Shown: piece by piece, positions 1-9,200 of the stretch
Numbering within the stretch: the first letter of the stretch is position 1
How the letters are laid out: each line of letters opens with the position of its first letter
DNA from: an uncultured Bacteroidales bacterium
GTDB taxonomy: Bacteria; Bacteroidota; Bacteroidia; Bacteroidales; P3
Reading direction: 5' to 3'
Length of the DNA: 64,000 bases
NCBI GenBank assembly: GCA_949291555.1
Contig: CASEWE010000001.1
Location: 124,001 to 188,000, forward strand
The notes under the pieces: model-generated
Told to the model about the DNA's origin: nothing
The model's database searches: none
The model's input: the letters and a program-made list of their open reading frames with translations, nothing else
Made by a program: the position numbers and the translations under genes

Positions 1-129
1 CTCCGCGCGGCGGCAACGCGGGCCGGACAGCAAGCCTATGGAAGCCTGCACGGGAGCCTCCCTGAACAAGGGGATTTTTTCCAGACCCGCCAAATCTTCA
101 AAGATAATCAATTGCCGGCATTCCTCCAT
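1..129 (-). CDS. Possible 5' end of a gene running off the window
   Basis: An ATG at 129-127 on the minus strand opens a frame with no stop up to the window edge, about 43 codons starting M-E-E-C-R-Q-L-I-I-F-E-D-L. A purine-rich stretch (GGGGAAAAGGGAG) lies immediately before the ATG and could serve as a ribosome binding site. The orientation matches the leftward genes that follow. No domain can be recognised from so short a piece. It may be a chance open frame, because the only evidence is openness and the purine-rich leader. Confidence 0.3.
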   Translation of the reverse strand, partial: MEECRQLIIFEDLAGLEKIPLFREAPVQASIGLLSGPRCRRAE

Positions 130-132
130 CTC

Positions 133-229
133 CCTTTTCCCCTGAAAAAAGAGAGACTTCGAAGCCCTGCTCGGGGCGGTGATGCAGGCATCCATCCTTT
201 TCCCCTGAAAAAAGAGAGACTTCGAAGCC
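133..229. repeat. 34-bp direct repeat, two copies, 63-bp period
   Basis: A 34-bp segment at 133-166 recurs without change at 196-229. It contains CCCCTGAAAAAAGAGAG followed by the palindrome TTCGAA. The start-to-start distance is 63 bp. It lies between the stop of the 332-1600 gene and the possible gene start at 129. The right-hand part of 130-331 shows nothing else recognisable. Confidence 0.85.
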
Positions 230-331
230 TTCCGCATCCCGGGGGCTTTGCCGGGCCTCGACTGCGGAAACCGCAACTTCGAACGCCTGCGCTGCCAGCC
301 GTTTCCCGGCATGGAGCCGCAAAGCCAACAC

Positions 332-1600
332 CTACCGGAGCTGCCTCAGCATCATGCCCGGATAGGCCTTGGCGCCCCCCATGACCCGGAACAGGGTAGC
401 TTCGAGTTCCGACCCGCGGGCCTGTTCCTCGAACGCCATGTACCGGTTGTCCCAGATCTGCTTTTTCACCGGCTTCAGTTTCCCCACGCGGCGGAAAACC
501 GTCTTTCCTCCTTTTTCCACCGCCTGCAGCAATTCAAAGCGCGAAGAGGGTGCAACCCCTTCTTTCATGCCGATTTTTGCCAGCACTTTGCCTTCTTCCA
601 CGCCATACACGGGCGTTTTCACCTTGAACACCTCGTATTTTTTCTGCAATCCGGCAATGCTGCGGTCGATGGCCCGCGCGCAAACCTTGCGGATGACTTC
701 TTCGTTCGAACGGACGCCTTTCATGACCGTTTTCTCGCTCTTGACCCGGTAGCTGCCCACGTATTCCAAAGAGAAAAGCCCGGAAGTCTCGAACATCCGC
801 TTCCGCTTAAGCCTCTCCGGTTCGGGCGTCTTTTCATCGACCCAGTACTGCGAATAAAACGCAGCCGCCACCGAATCGTTCCAGTCGAGCCGGAAAAGAT
901 GGGTATGCACTTTCACGGTAAAACCGGCCAGATTGTCGGCAATGATCGAACCTATGAAAGCCGTTCCGGCCACGGCGGAAGAAATCGATTCCACGTCCTT
1001 GTCGTTGCTGCCAACCGCCACAGCCAATGCTATTTGCGCCACTGCATTAAGAATGGAACCCGCCATCTTGGCCTTCTGTTCCTTGTCCACGTAGACAATG
1101 TCGCTCACCATGACGAAAGTCTTCCCGATGAGCGCCTCCCCGGCATCGGAAAGCAAGGAAAGCCCCCGCTGTGTCATCCGGGCGTACTCCACATCCATGA
1201 CCGAAGCATTGTAATTGCCCCGTTCCGCCACCAAATCGACGTTGAAATTCCCCGTTTCCGGATCGCGGCCGAACCACTTGGCCACCATGCGGCGGGCCAC
1301 CTGGTTCCCTTCCAGGAACCGTTGCACCTCTTCCACCCTTGCCGGCGAGGATGAAAGCGCCTCTACCCGCTTCACGCCCAGATCGTGGTTCTCGTATTTA
1401 TCCGGCGTGGGCAAGGAAAGGTAAACGTAATCGATCTGGGAAGAATACCGCATCTGCGGATGGGAAACCATAAGGCTGTAAAGGGAACTGCGTCCGTATT
1501 CTTCATCGGGCGGAACCCGCGCTCCGGCCTTCTGGAAGGAAACAACCAGCAAGAAAAGGCCGGCAAGGAAACCGGGGAGAAAGGGAAAAGGCTTTTCCAT
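332..1600 (-). CDS. Exported protein of unknown function, 422 aa
   Basis: The start is the ATG at 1600. Residues 1-28 form a signal peptide: the basic/polar start MEKPFPF, a hydrophobic core (LAGLFLLVVSF) and an AGA-type cleavage region. The mature protein has no cysteine pair or catalytic motif that I recognise. A hydrophobic, glycine/alanine-rich stretch lies near residues 180-225 (SILNAVAQIALAVAVGS and SIIADNLAGF), which could be a membrane-interacting or glycine-zipper-like segment. The C-terminal quarter is basic. It belongs to a leftward block of exported proteins (332-5729) that may be co-expressed and may act in the periplasm or outer membrane. Function unknown. Confidence 0.8.
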   Translation of the reverse strand: MEKPFPFLPGFLAGLFLLVVSFQKAGARVPPDEEYGRSSLYSLMVSHPQMRYSSQIDYVYLSLPTPDKYENHDLGVKRVEALSSSPARVEEVQRFLEGNQVARRMVAKWFGRDPETGNFNVDLVAERGNYNASVMDVEYARMTQRGLSLLSDAGEALIGKTFVMVSDIVYVDKEQKAKMAGSILNAVAQIALAVAVGSNDKDVESISSAVAGTAFIGSIIADNLAGFTVKVHTHLFRLDWNDSVAAAFYSQYWVDEKTPEPERLKRKRMFETSGLFSLEYVGSYRVKSEKTVMKGVRSNEEVIRKVCARAIDRSIAGLQKKYEVFKVKTPVYGVEEGKVLAKIGMKEGVAPSSRFELLQAVEKGGKTVFRRVGKLKPVKKQIWDNRYMAFEEQARGSELEATLFRVMGGAKAYPGMMLRQLR

Positions 1601-1729
1601 GTGTCAACCGCTTTTTTTAAAACGCTGTTTGAATTTATCGTCCGGTTTCATCGAAAGGCTTCCTGCGCCACCCTTCTTTCCGGCGGGCATCGCTTCCTCC
1701 GGCGAAAAGGGCTTCCCGCAAGCGGGGAT

Positions 1730-1817
1730 TCCCGCACCGGCCGGATTCAGTACCACCCCGGCAATATCCATGCGTCCTGCCCGATGCGCGAGTCCCGCAC
1801 CGGCCGGATTCAGTACC
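1730..1817. repeat. 25-bp direct repeat, two copies, 63-bp period
   Basis: A 25-bp segment containing CCCGCACCGGCCGGATTCAG occurs at 1730-1754 and again at 1793-1817, 63 bp apart. The second copy overlaps the last codons of the 1810-2448 gene. The sequence differs from the 133-229 repeat but the period is the same. The remainder of 1601-1809 holds no gene that I can support. Confidence 0.8.
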
Positions 1818-2448
1818 CCCAATACTCGAAAGGTATCCGCTGGTCCAAGCCGAATTGGTCGGAACCGGTAATCAAGTAGGATTCAGGAAGCAAGGCGGGG
1901 TCCTTGCAATAACGCGTTACAATGAACCCGTTTGCATCCATCAAGGCGTATTGCCGGTTCCGGTACACCATGAAAACCGGGGACAAGACCCATTCCTTCC
2001 CCTTCGAGGCCGCATATTGGTACAAGACCCAGATGCTGTCGAAAACGGGAGGAGCCACCCCGGCCCCTTCTTCGGTCATCAACCCGTACTTGCCCTGGTC
2101 CCGGTAAAGGTAGCACCCGAACAACGGCGGGAAAAAGACCGAATCCAAGCCGGAAAACACTTCCGGCTTTGTCTTCGACCAAGTCCTTTCACGATAGGCT
2201 TCGATCCGGAAATGGAACGGGCAAATCAGATGCACGGAATCGGGAAGGAAAGTCAGCGGGACTTTGCCGAAATCTTCCGCAACCGGCATGAACAAAGCAG
2301 ACGTGTCGCCCTGGGGAAAATTCTTTGTCCACCGGTAAGCCGGAATGCTGCCCTCAAAAATCTCCGTCCGAACCCGCACCTGCGCCTGGACAAGGCTTCC
2401 GGCCGTCAATACGGGCAACATGATAAAAAAAAGAATCCGAATCTTCAT
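1810..2448 (-). CDS. Exported protein with a WG-repeat-like segment, 212 aa
   Basis: The start is the ATG at 2448. The first about 22 residues form a signal peptide (KIRILFFIMLPVLTAGSLVQA). The central stretch around residues 115-140 (YRDQGKYGLMTEEGAGVAPP then VFDSIWVL) resembles WG beta repeats, in which a G-K-Y-G-L motif is followed by a P-x-x-D/Y segment. A second similar segment follows (YRNRQYALMDANGFIV). Such repeats usually mediate protein-protein contacts in exported Bacteroidetes proteins, and no enzymatic motif is visible. It lies in the leftward exported-protein block, 138 bp downstream of the next gene. The stop codon region overlaps the 25-bp repeat. Confidence 0.72.
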   Translation of the reverse strand: MKIRILFFIMLPVLTAGSLVQAQVRVRTEIFEGSIPAYRWTKNFPQGDTSALFMPVAEDFGKVPLTFLPDSVHLICPFHFRIEAYRERTWSKTKPEVFSGLDSVFFPPLFGCYLYRDQGKYGLMTEEGAGVAPPVFDSIWVLYQYAASKGKEWVLSPVFMVYRNRQYALMDANGFIVTRYCKDPALLPESYLITGSDQFGLDQRIPFEYWGY

Positions 2449-2586
2449 CGTCCACGCGTTTTTACAGGCATGCCCGCCCCGGAAACCCGCATCCCGGTTC
2501 CAGCGCCCGCCCTGCCCCGAAGCGTCCGAAAAAGGCCGGGCCGGGAAGACTGTCTTCCCCGGCCCGGCCCTTTTGCTGAATGGAAA

Positions 2587-3552
2587 TCAATGCAGCCATG
2601 GCATCACGAACGAATTCGGCTGCTGTCCTGTCCCGTAGGCAACGCCCACATCGCGCGAAGCGGCAATGCGCTGGCTTTCCAAATCCACCCCGTCCTGCCA
2701 TTTCTTCATCTCGAACTTCCAATCGTCCAAGACCTTGTCCCGGATTTCCCGGTAGAGTTCCATGGCCTCCGCATAGCATTTGGCATCGGGATATATCAGG
2801 CTCAGGTACTGTCCGGCATCGGCGGCGCCTTCCGAATTCTGCTTCGCTGCCCAAGCCGCGCGCGCCTTGGCCAGGTTCACATCGCAAAGGTAGTCCACAT
2901 ACTGCTGGAATATCTCCAATGTGGCTTGCATGGCCCTGTCGTATACCTCTCCCACCGCATCGGGTATGGCCGTAAGATGGTACAAGGCCTCCTCGTAACG
3001 ATGCTGCGCCGCCAAGACCCGGGCCTGCTGGATGATCCGGTCGCCCTGCTGGCGGTAATACGTAATGATCTTGTCCTTGCCTTCGTTCACGAACGCCTCC
3101 AGCTTGGCCGACTTGACCGGGATGTTCTGCAAGGCGTTGATGAAGCTTTTGGTTTCATTATCGCCCACGCCCACCACCGGCAACGAAACCGAAGAAAAAA
3201 TCTTCTGGTCGAAGTAATCGGCTATGTAGAGGGTGATTTCCATGTTTTGCGAAAACTTTGCCGGCGGCCCGGGAAGAATATCCTTGGTGGCCATGGCCAC
3301 GTTGGCGGCAATGAAGAAGCGGCTGAATTCCTTCCCGGCCGCGATGCCGTTGTTGATAGCCACTTGTATGAGCTTGTTGCTCAAATAGCTTTCAGCACCG
3401 GCAGGGAAAGGGTCGACCTGCTGGGGAATAATCACACCCAAGGTGATGCCCTGGCCGATCAATTCTTGCGAGGAACTTCCTCCCTGCGCCCTGGCAGGCG
3501 AAGAAAAAGCCGCCCACGCAAGCAAGCAACACAAAAACAGAATCTTTTTCAT
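2587..3552 (-). CDS. Exported, mostly helical protein of unknown function, 321 aa
   Basis: The start is the ATG at 3552. A clear signal peptide covers residues 1-22 (MKKILFLCCLLAWAAF then SSPARA). Residues 175-300 look like long amphipathic helices with TPR/SEL1-like character, for example RYEEALYHLTAIPDAVGEVY and CYAEAMELYREIRDKVL. The N-terminal half includes a strand-rich part (MEITLYIADYF, IFSSVSLPVVGVG). No catalytic motif was recognised. It sits 73 bp downstream of the 3626-4582 gene and is probably in the same transcription unit. A role as a periplasmic assembly factor is conceivable but is inference only. Confidence 0.75.
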   Translation of the reverse strand: MKKILFLCCLLAWAAFSSPARAQGGSSSQELIGQGITLGVIIPQQVDPFPAGAESYLSNKLIQVAINNGIAAGKEFSRFFIAANVAMATKDILPGPPAKFSQNMEITLYIADYFDQKIFSSVSLPVVGVGDNETKSFINALQNIPVKSAKLEAFVNEGKDKIITYYRQQGDRIIQQARVLAAQHRYEEALYHLTAIPDAVGEVYDRAMQATLEIFQQYVDYLCDVNLAKARAAWAAKQNSEGAADAGQYLSLIYPDAKCYAEAMELYREIRDKVLDDWKFEMKKWQDGVDLESQRIAASRDVGVAYGTGQQPNSFVMPWLH

Positions 3553-3625
3553 GACATGCTATTTTTTCCTCTATATCCTTCTCAGCCGCCTGCGTTCCCC
3601 CTGTTCCTCCTGCGCGCGGCATTGC

Positions 3626-4582
3626 TTATTCTTCACCCAGAATCAACATGGCCGAACCCAAACCCTGAGGAATGACCCGGGACTCGATCCGGTAAGGATC
3701 CTTCAGCAGGTAGCGGCGCAATTCGCGCACGAAAGACTCCGTGTCCATCGGCACGCCCCGGCTGTTCATCAAAGGAATCCTGACTTGCTCGTAGCTAAGG
3801 TAGTTCTCGCTTCCGCCCAATTTGCTGAAACGATGCTCCACCGTGTTCTGGTACATCCATTCATCGATGATTTCGCTCAAGGCATAGCCTTCGTAATCCT
3901 TGTCCAAGTCCAAACCCGAACCATTGTCGAGGACCCTTACCGAAACCGTCACTTCCCGGCCGTTGGCGAACAAGTCGTCGAAATAGGCTTGAAGGCGGGC
4001 GGTGAAATTATCCATGTTGGCCAGAACCGCTTCTTCGAGCAAGATCGGCACGTCGGCGGTCATGGATGGCTGCCCGTTGCCCTGCGCCCCGGCCACTTGC
4101 TTGCCGGTATAGGCATCGAGCCCCTGCAGGTTGTAGGAAACATAAGCCTTGGGACCGGTTTCGTTGACGGTCCACGTGAGTTGCAGCAAGATGTCGGCCC
4201 GGGCCGTGGAACGAAGCCGGTCGAGCGGCGACTCGGCCAGCCCGGCGCCGGAATTTTTCCCGGTAATGAGGTTGGCTTCGGCTTGCTGCTGCTCGATGAA
4301 ACGCAGGACCGTTTCGAGGTTCTTGAGCGGGAAACCTCGGTCGGCCATAAGCGTGTTGATCTTGCCGATGACTTGCAGCAATTGCGGGTCGGACTGCAAG
4401 GCCCGCTTGTAATCGGGAATCGAAACAAGGGTTCCCTGATTGTCGTATTGGGTCATGTATCCGTGCTGGGAACACCACGCATCGCTGGGAACCACCATCA
4501 GGGTGGGTTTCCGGGCTTGACCGTGCAAACCGCAAACCAAAGCCGCGCACGCCAGCATCGAAACGAAAATCTTCTTCATCAT
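3626..4582 (-). CDS. Exported protein, DUF6175-like, 318 aa
   Basis: The start is the ATG at 4582; the next codon is also ATG (4579), so either could be used. A signal peptide ends around residue 21 (ALVCGLHGQA). The mature protein begins with the phrase RKPTLMVVPSDAWC, which I associate from memory with a Bacteroidetes family catalogued as DUF6175. Residues 120-200 describe a nucleoid-free, strand-rich domain (ADILLQLTWTVNET and AYVSYNLQGLDAYTGKQVA) like CsgG/LPP20-type assembly factors that work on the outer-membrane side. It is 73 bp upstream of the 2587-3552 gene and 73 bp downstream of the small lipoprotein gene, so co-transcription is likely. Function unproven. Confidence 0.72.
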   Translation of the reverse strand: MMKKIFVSMLACAALVCGLHGQARKPTLMVVPSDAWCSQHGYMTQYDNQGTLVSIPDYKRALQSDPQLLQVIGKINTLMADRGFPLKNLETVLRFIEQQQAEANLITGKNSGAGLAESPLDRLRSTARADILLQLTWTVNETGPKAYVSYNLQGLDAYTGKQVAGAQGNGQPSMTADVPILLEEAVLANMDNFTARLQAYFDDLFANGREVTVSVRVLDNGSGLDLDKDYEGYALSEIIDEWMYQNTVEHRFSKLGGSENYLSYEQVRIPLMNSRGVPMDTESFVRELRRYLLKDPYRIESRVIPQGLGSAMLILGEE

Positions 4583-4655
4583 GGTCTTTGTTTTTTATTC
4601 TTCAACCTTGCTGCCTTTCCGGCAAGCGGGCAGGCCTTCCCCGCCACGCAAGCCG

Positions 4656-5141
4656 TCAGTGCTTCAAAATGCCGTCTTCCCGCAAACGCGCCTCCAATTC
4701 GGAATACTGCACGCGGATTACCATGGAACAAGTAATGCCGCCCTTTTGACGGAAATGCTGCCAGGAACCCGGCCTCCGGTCCCGCATGCTCACATAATCC
4801 AGGTAATCGCCCCCGTCGGCAAAGAAACGGTCGAAATAATCCCGGTACTTTTCATAGGCATTCACTTCCAAAAGCAACGCTTTCCGCTCGCAGCCGTCCC
4901 GCCCGCGCGCAATGCCCTTGAACAATATGTCGCGCACGGCATTCTTCTTGGCCTGTTCCTTGGCATCGTGCATATAGCGGCCATAGCCCCAGGCCCGCAC
5001 CGTATACGAGCCGTCGAGTTCCGTGCCCATGCATTCGGTGGGCATGTCCTGATAGGAAACCACTCCTTTCCGGGTGTTGTTGCAAGAACACAGCAACGCC
5101 AGCAACAAAGCCGGCAATCCGAATTTCAAAAATCTTTCCAT
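4656..5141 (-). CDS. Small lipoprotein, paralogue of the 5229-5729 product
   Basis: The ATG at 5141 is chosen over one at 5195 because it puts a lipoprotein signal directly at the N-terminus (ERFLKFGLPALLLALLCSC), with the lipid-modified cysteine about 19 residues in. The mature part of about 140 aa shares its layout with the next gene's product: C-MGTELDGSYTVRAWGYG here against CAATGVEGTYAVNVWSYS there, then NAVRDILFKGI against NAVHGVIFKGV, then DYFDRFFADGGDYLDYV against DYFKKFFADQGDYGKYV. The pair is therefore a local duplication, one copy lipid-anchored and one soluble. The arrangement of a strand pair, a helix and a G-[DV]-[IV]-[FL]-F-K-G segment recalls LPP20/FlgT-like assembly domains; this is inference. 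Confidence 0.78.
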   Translation of the reverse strand: MERFLKFGLPALLLALLCSCNNTRKGVVSYQDMPTECMGTELDGSYTVRAWGYGRYMHDAKEQAKKNAVRDILFKGIARGRDGCERKALLLEVNAYEKYRDYFDRFFADGGDYLDYVSMRDRRPGSWQHFRQKGGITCSMVIRVQYSELEARLREDGILKH

Positions 5142-5228
5142 ATCGATCCTTTTTTCGGCCGCAAGCAAGCTTGTGCCTGCCCGCCGGCCATGCAACCCTG
5201 CCCAAAGACAGCAAAACCGACAAGCCGG

Positions 5229-5729
5229 TCAAAAGCCCGAAGCCAGTCCTCGGATTATGCCGGCAGCTTCCAAATCCTTGCGCAATTGATCCTTGGCCAC
5301 TTGCACGGTGGCGCGGAACTTCCAGCTGCCTTTGATTTTAACCCGGTCTACCGTTGTGGAAACCGACAACACGTATTTCCCGTAATCCCCTTGGTCGGCA
5401 AAGAACTTCTTGAAATAATCCTGCTTCGCCTCCCTTACCGAAGGATCGCTGGCCAAAGGCGGCTGCGAAGGGCATCCCTGCCTTCCCGAAACCCCTTTGA
5501 AGATAACCCCGTGCACGGCGTTCTTGCCGGCCTGCACCGGGTCGAATTTCTTGCTTTTGGAATACGACCACACGTTGACGGCATAAGTGCCTTCCACGCC
5601 CGTGGCGGCGCATTCGATCTCGTACCGGTAATTCCACGTGTCCTTGTCGTTTTTTTTCTTGGCGAAAGCCGGCTGGAATAACAAAGCCCCTGCAAGCGCG
5701 ATTGCAGGCAAATATCCGGAAATTTTCAT
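5229..5729 (-). CDS. Small exported protein, soluble paralogue of the 4656-5141 lipoprotein
   Basis: The start is the ATG at 5729. The signal peptide is KISGYLPAIALAGALLF then QPAFA, cleaved before KKKND. The mature protein of about 143 aa is similar over its whole length to the adjacent lipoprotein but lacks the lipobox cysteine. It is the first gene of the leftward block. A palindromic repeat with a consensus promoter (5834-5864) lies about 100 bp upstream and points at it, so this repeat may drive the whole 5729-to-332 block. Function unknown; assembly or secretion of a surface structure is a guess from the neighbours. Confidence 0.78.
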   Translation of the reverse strand: MKISGYLPAIALAGALLFQPAFAKKKNDKDTWNYRYEIECAATGVEGTYAVNVWSYSKSKKFDPVQAGKNAVHGVIFKGVSGRQGCPSQPPLASDPSVREAKQDYFKKFFADQGDYGKYVLSVSTTVDRVKIKGSWKFRATVQVAKDQLRKDLEAAGIIRGLASGF

Positions 5730-5789
5730 CGCTGCTGTTTTTAAGACATATACTCCCTTTTTACGAACAGAAACCTTCTTCTTGCCGAA

Positions 5790-5925
5790 CTCGGATTGGC
5801 ATGGCCGAGCCGCATCCTATCTTGGGCTTCTGCCAAAGATAGTGAAAGGCGAGCGCCATGGCAATCGAGCTTGCTCGGATTGGCATGGCCGAGCCGCATC
5901 CTATCTTGGGCTTCTGCCAAAGATA
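5790..5925 (-). repeat. Tandem palindromic repeat, locus 1 (84-bp period)
   Basis: A 52-bp segment at 5790-5841 recurs identically at 5874-5925. Read on the minus strand, the unit consists of a small hairpin around TATCTTTGGCAGAAGCCCAAGATA (in parts), a conserved block GATGCGGCTCGGCCA, a long hairpin with arms GCCATGCCAATCCGAGC and GCTCGATTGCCATGGC, and then CGCTCGCCTTTCAC followed by TATCTTTG. The same architecture, with a different stem sequence, is found at 31505-31650. Confidence 0.88.
5834..5864 (-). promoter_or_regulatory. Consensus promoter inside the palindromic repeat
   Basis: On the minus strand a TTG (5864-5862) is followed after 20 bases by TATCTTTG (5841-5834). This matches the Bacteroidetes TTG-N19-21-TAnnTTTG form. 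Transcription would start near 5827, about 98 bases before the 5729 start codon. The second TATCTTTG of this repeat (5925-5918) has no TTG at the right distance. Confidence 0.65.
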
Positions 5926-6093
5926 AGAATTTTTATCCACATCGTTCCCTTGCGCCCCTCCGACCCCCGCGGAAGCCGTTCCGCCAAAAGCTCGAAACAA
6001 GAACGCCAGTAAAGTGACAGGCGAGCCGGCTTCAGAAAAACCGGAACCTTAAAAAAAACGGAACCTTATAAAACCGGAACCCCATAAAAAGGA

Positions 6094-6115
6094 GAGCGCG
6101 GCCAAAGCCGCGCTC
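6094..6115 (-). terminator. Terminator of the 6239-10165 gene
   Basis: GAGCGCGGC and GCCGCGCTC form a 9-bp stem with a four-base loop. On the minus strand it is followed by TCCTTTTTATGG. It is about 125 bases past the stop codon at 6239. Confidence 0.7.
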
Positions 6116-6238
6116 AACCAACCAAAAAAACCAAAAAAACTATTCCAAAGAAATAGCCTTCAGGCTTCTCTCGAAGCCCGGCGAGGATGGCTCGGAAAAA
6201 ACTTTCCTGCCGCCCCTGCCGGACTTGCTGCCGTATTG

Positions 6239-9200
6239 TTACCGTTTCACGATTTTGATAATCCGGGCTTGCCCGTCGGGCAGGACGAAACGGAGGAAAT
6301 AAGCCCCGTTGCCCAAGCCTTCCAGGGAAACCGTGCGGGCATTGCGCACATCTTGCAGCACCAGTTTCCCGCCAAGATCCATCACCGACAACGAACGGTA
6401 TTCGCCTTCGATGTTCAGAACATCGGAAACCGGGTTAGGATAAACCCAGATGCCCGAAGCCGTTTCGATCCCTTCCACGCCTACGCCGGTCAAATCGATG
6501 TATACCGGTTCGGAAATCATTTCCTCGGCCTGCGCGTACACGGCACCTACCGAATACTCGTATTCGCCGGCCGGAACCCCGTTCTGCTCGAAGCTGAACC
6601 CGGTCAAAAGCGCATCGTTGATTTTTTCCCCGTCACGGTACACGTTGAAACCCTGCAAGGTGAAGCTTTCGCTGGTAGACTTCCCGGCTTTGAGCTCCGG
6701 AGCCGCCTTGCGCATCGGCAATTCGGCCGAACTCAACACGCGGGCTTTCGACCGGATGTAGGCTTTCGGGTCGGAAGAAGCGACCGCCTCGTCCAAATCG
6801 CGCTTGCGAACAACCAGCGCATTGATGCAGAGATTGGCATCGATGCTGTTTCCAGCCAATGTGTACCAAGTATTGGCATCGGGCGAAATCAAGTCGGAAT
6901 AACCTGCTTTCCCGGGACCGTAGTCGAAAACGATATTCCCGGCAGAAGCCACCGAGTTGGGATCGAAAGAGATGGCATACCCTACGGCTATTTCCATCTC
7001 CTGCTGCATGGGGAACGTCTGGTTGAAGAACAGCTGGTTCCAGTCGCCCACCCGGATACGGCTGGTATTGGGCTCGTTGTACACCATCCGGTCGTCGACA
7101 TACACGACACCGTTGAGCGAAAGCACTTCGGCCCCGATTATGTATTCCATCCCTACCAGGTAGAGGTCTTCGAAGTTGTCCATGGAAGCGGTGTCCCAGC
7201 CGATCATGGCATAGGTCGTCGTGAAGTTGTCCAAGGAAACGGCCGAGTAGGGAATATTGCAATAGCCTAAAGCCATGGGCTCTTCGAAATAAGGCAGATC
7301 CCACGTGGTCTGTGTCGTATACGTGCCATCGGCCTCTTTCTCGCCTTCCACCCGAACCAAGGACGGCGCCTGGGCGCTGCCTTCGAAAGTGAAGGTTACT
7401 TCCACCGAATCGGAAGCCATGCAGGAATTTTCATAGAAAGCTTCCACCTTGTAAACATAGTCCCGATCCTTTTCGATGTCGGCATCCACATACTTGAGGT
7501 CGATCAGCAAGTCGGCAAGCAATTCGCCATCGCGGTACACGTTGAAGCCGACCAAGCCGATCCCGGGATCTTCTTCGCTGAAGTCCCAGGAAACCACAGC
7601 CTGCTCGTTGGTTTCCCGAACCGCGAGATCGGCCGGGCCGTAGCATTCGCCAACGGGGAAGATGTCGACAACTTCGGTCACGTCCACATCGGAAGAGCGG
7701 CTGGTGCAAGTGGAGGAAACGTATTCAATGTCGTACGTGTACGTGCCCGACTCGAGGATTTCCTCGGAAAAATGACGGGCCTTGATCGGCTCGTTGTTGA
7801 CTTTCACGCCATTGCGGTATACGTTATAGCCAACCGTGGCCGGATTGCTTTCGATTTCCACGCTTACTACCTGGTTGAAAGCATAGGTGGGCTGCAACAT
7901 GCACTCCAAGGCTACCGTCTGGTCGGGAAGCACGCTCTTGCAAAGGGAAGCGATGGCAACCGGCCCGTCAAGGGCGGCTTCGGAAACCGCCGGGAACGCG
8001 TACAAGTCGGTCGTAGAAACCCTTTCCCCGCTCTCCATGTCGAGAATCACCACATCGGCCAGATTGGCGCCGTTCTGGTCGGCCAGGTACAAACGGCCGG
8101 CATGGTACTCGCTCCCGCTGATGATCAAGCCGTCTATATCCAGTTTTTCGGAACCGGGCAAGCGGTCGGAATCCGCGCCCAAGCCGATAGGATAATAGAA
8201 AATGTTGTCATAGTAACCCATGGCCAGGTAATCGTCCCCGTCGGGATTTTCCACATAAGCGATATGGACCAGAGCCGGAACGGATGTGTTCCAGAAATTG
8301 CTCAAGCTGATGTCGAAAGGATCATCGGGGTTGATGGAAAGCTCCCGGACCGTCTGGTCGCGGTTCACCATGTAGATGGTGTTGTCGTGGTAGGCCATGT
8401 CGTAGATGCCGCTTATGCCCTGCACGGTGACTTCTTCCGCCAGATTGCCCGTGATTGCGTTGTAAACCAGAATATCGGCAGAACCGAACTGGGCCACATA
8501 GTAGTAGTTGCCGGCGCGGAAAGCCGAACTGGCATAAATGCCGTCGGTGGCAAAAACATCGATAAGGTCGAGTTGGTCGGGCACGTAACCCTTAGGCGCG
8601 GAGGCCTCGGGCCGTTCCGAAGCAGCGGCTTCGCCCAGGAGGAAAATAGAGGATTCGGGCCGGGTTCCTTCCATCAAAGCGGCAGCGGATTTTTCCCCCT
8701 TTTCCAAACGGCCGGTAGGAAGGCCCCAGGAGAGGTTGACCGTGCGGTTGTAAACGACTTCGGAAGAAATTTCCTGAACCGGCAAGCACCCGCCGACTGC
8801 TACCACCAAGAGGGATTGCGGAGCACAGAGGCCCGAAGTTTCCCCATCGGTATAAACCGCTTCCACCGCGTATTCATGACGGCCGGGGGTGGCGCTGTAA
8901 TCGATATAGGAAAATTCCGTGGAAGCCAGCAGGTCGGTGTTCACCTTCACGGTGTCGCGATACACGTTGTAACCCGCAACCGTATACTGGTCTTCGATGG
9001 GAGCATCCCAACTCAGGTTCACATGCGCGGTGCCGTAAGACTGGTTCGCCACGAAATTGCGCACCACGCCATGGACTTGGACGGAATCCAGTTCGATCAG
9101 GTAGGGCACCCATACCAAACCCCGGTAGCTGTAACCGGCAATGATGCGCCCGTCGTCGGAAATCCCGCCGGGGGTGAACAAAGGTATGACGGATTCGGCT

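Larger units (their letters stand above)
5730..6238. other. 509-bp intergenic region: repeat, triple motif, terminator
   Basis: No gene is supported here. From left to right it holds the tandem palindromic repeat at 5790-5925, a short motif ACCGGAACC or CGGAACC repeated three times between about 6040 and 6085 with A-rich spacers, and a rho-independent terminator at 6094-6115. Apparent open frames across the repeat are by-products of its duplication. Confidence 0.8.

Noticed and set aside
1855..3675. Rightward open frame of about 600 codons across the exported-protein block
   Set aside because: It is the antisense of two real leftward genes with signal peptides; its composition (many His, Arg, Pro, Gly) is typical of a frame mirrored from a GC-rich coding strand.
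5761..6017. Short open frames with repeated W-P-S-R-I-L-S-W-A-S segments
   Set aside because: They exist only because the palindromic repeat is duplicated; no start site or homology supports translation.
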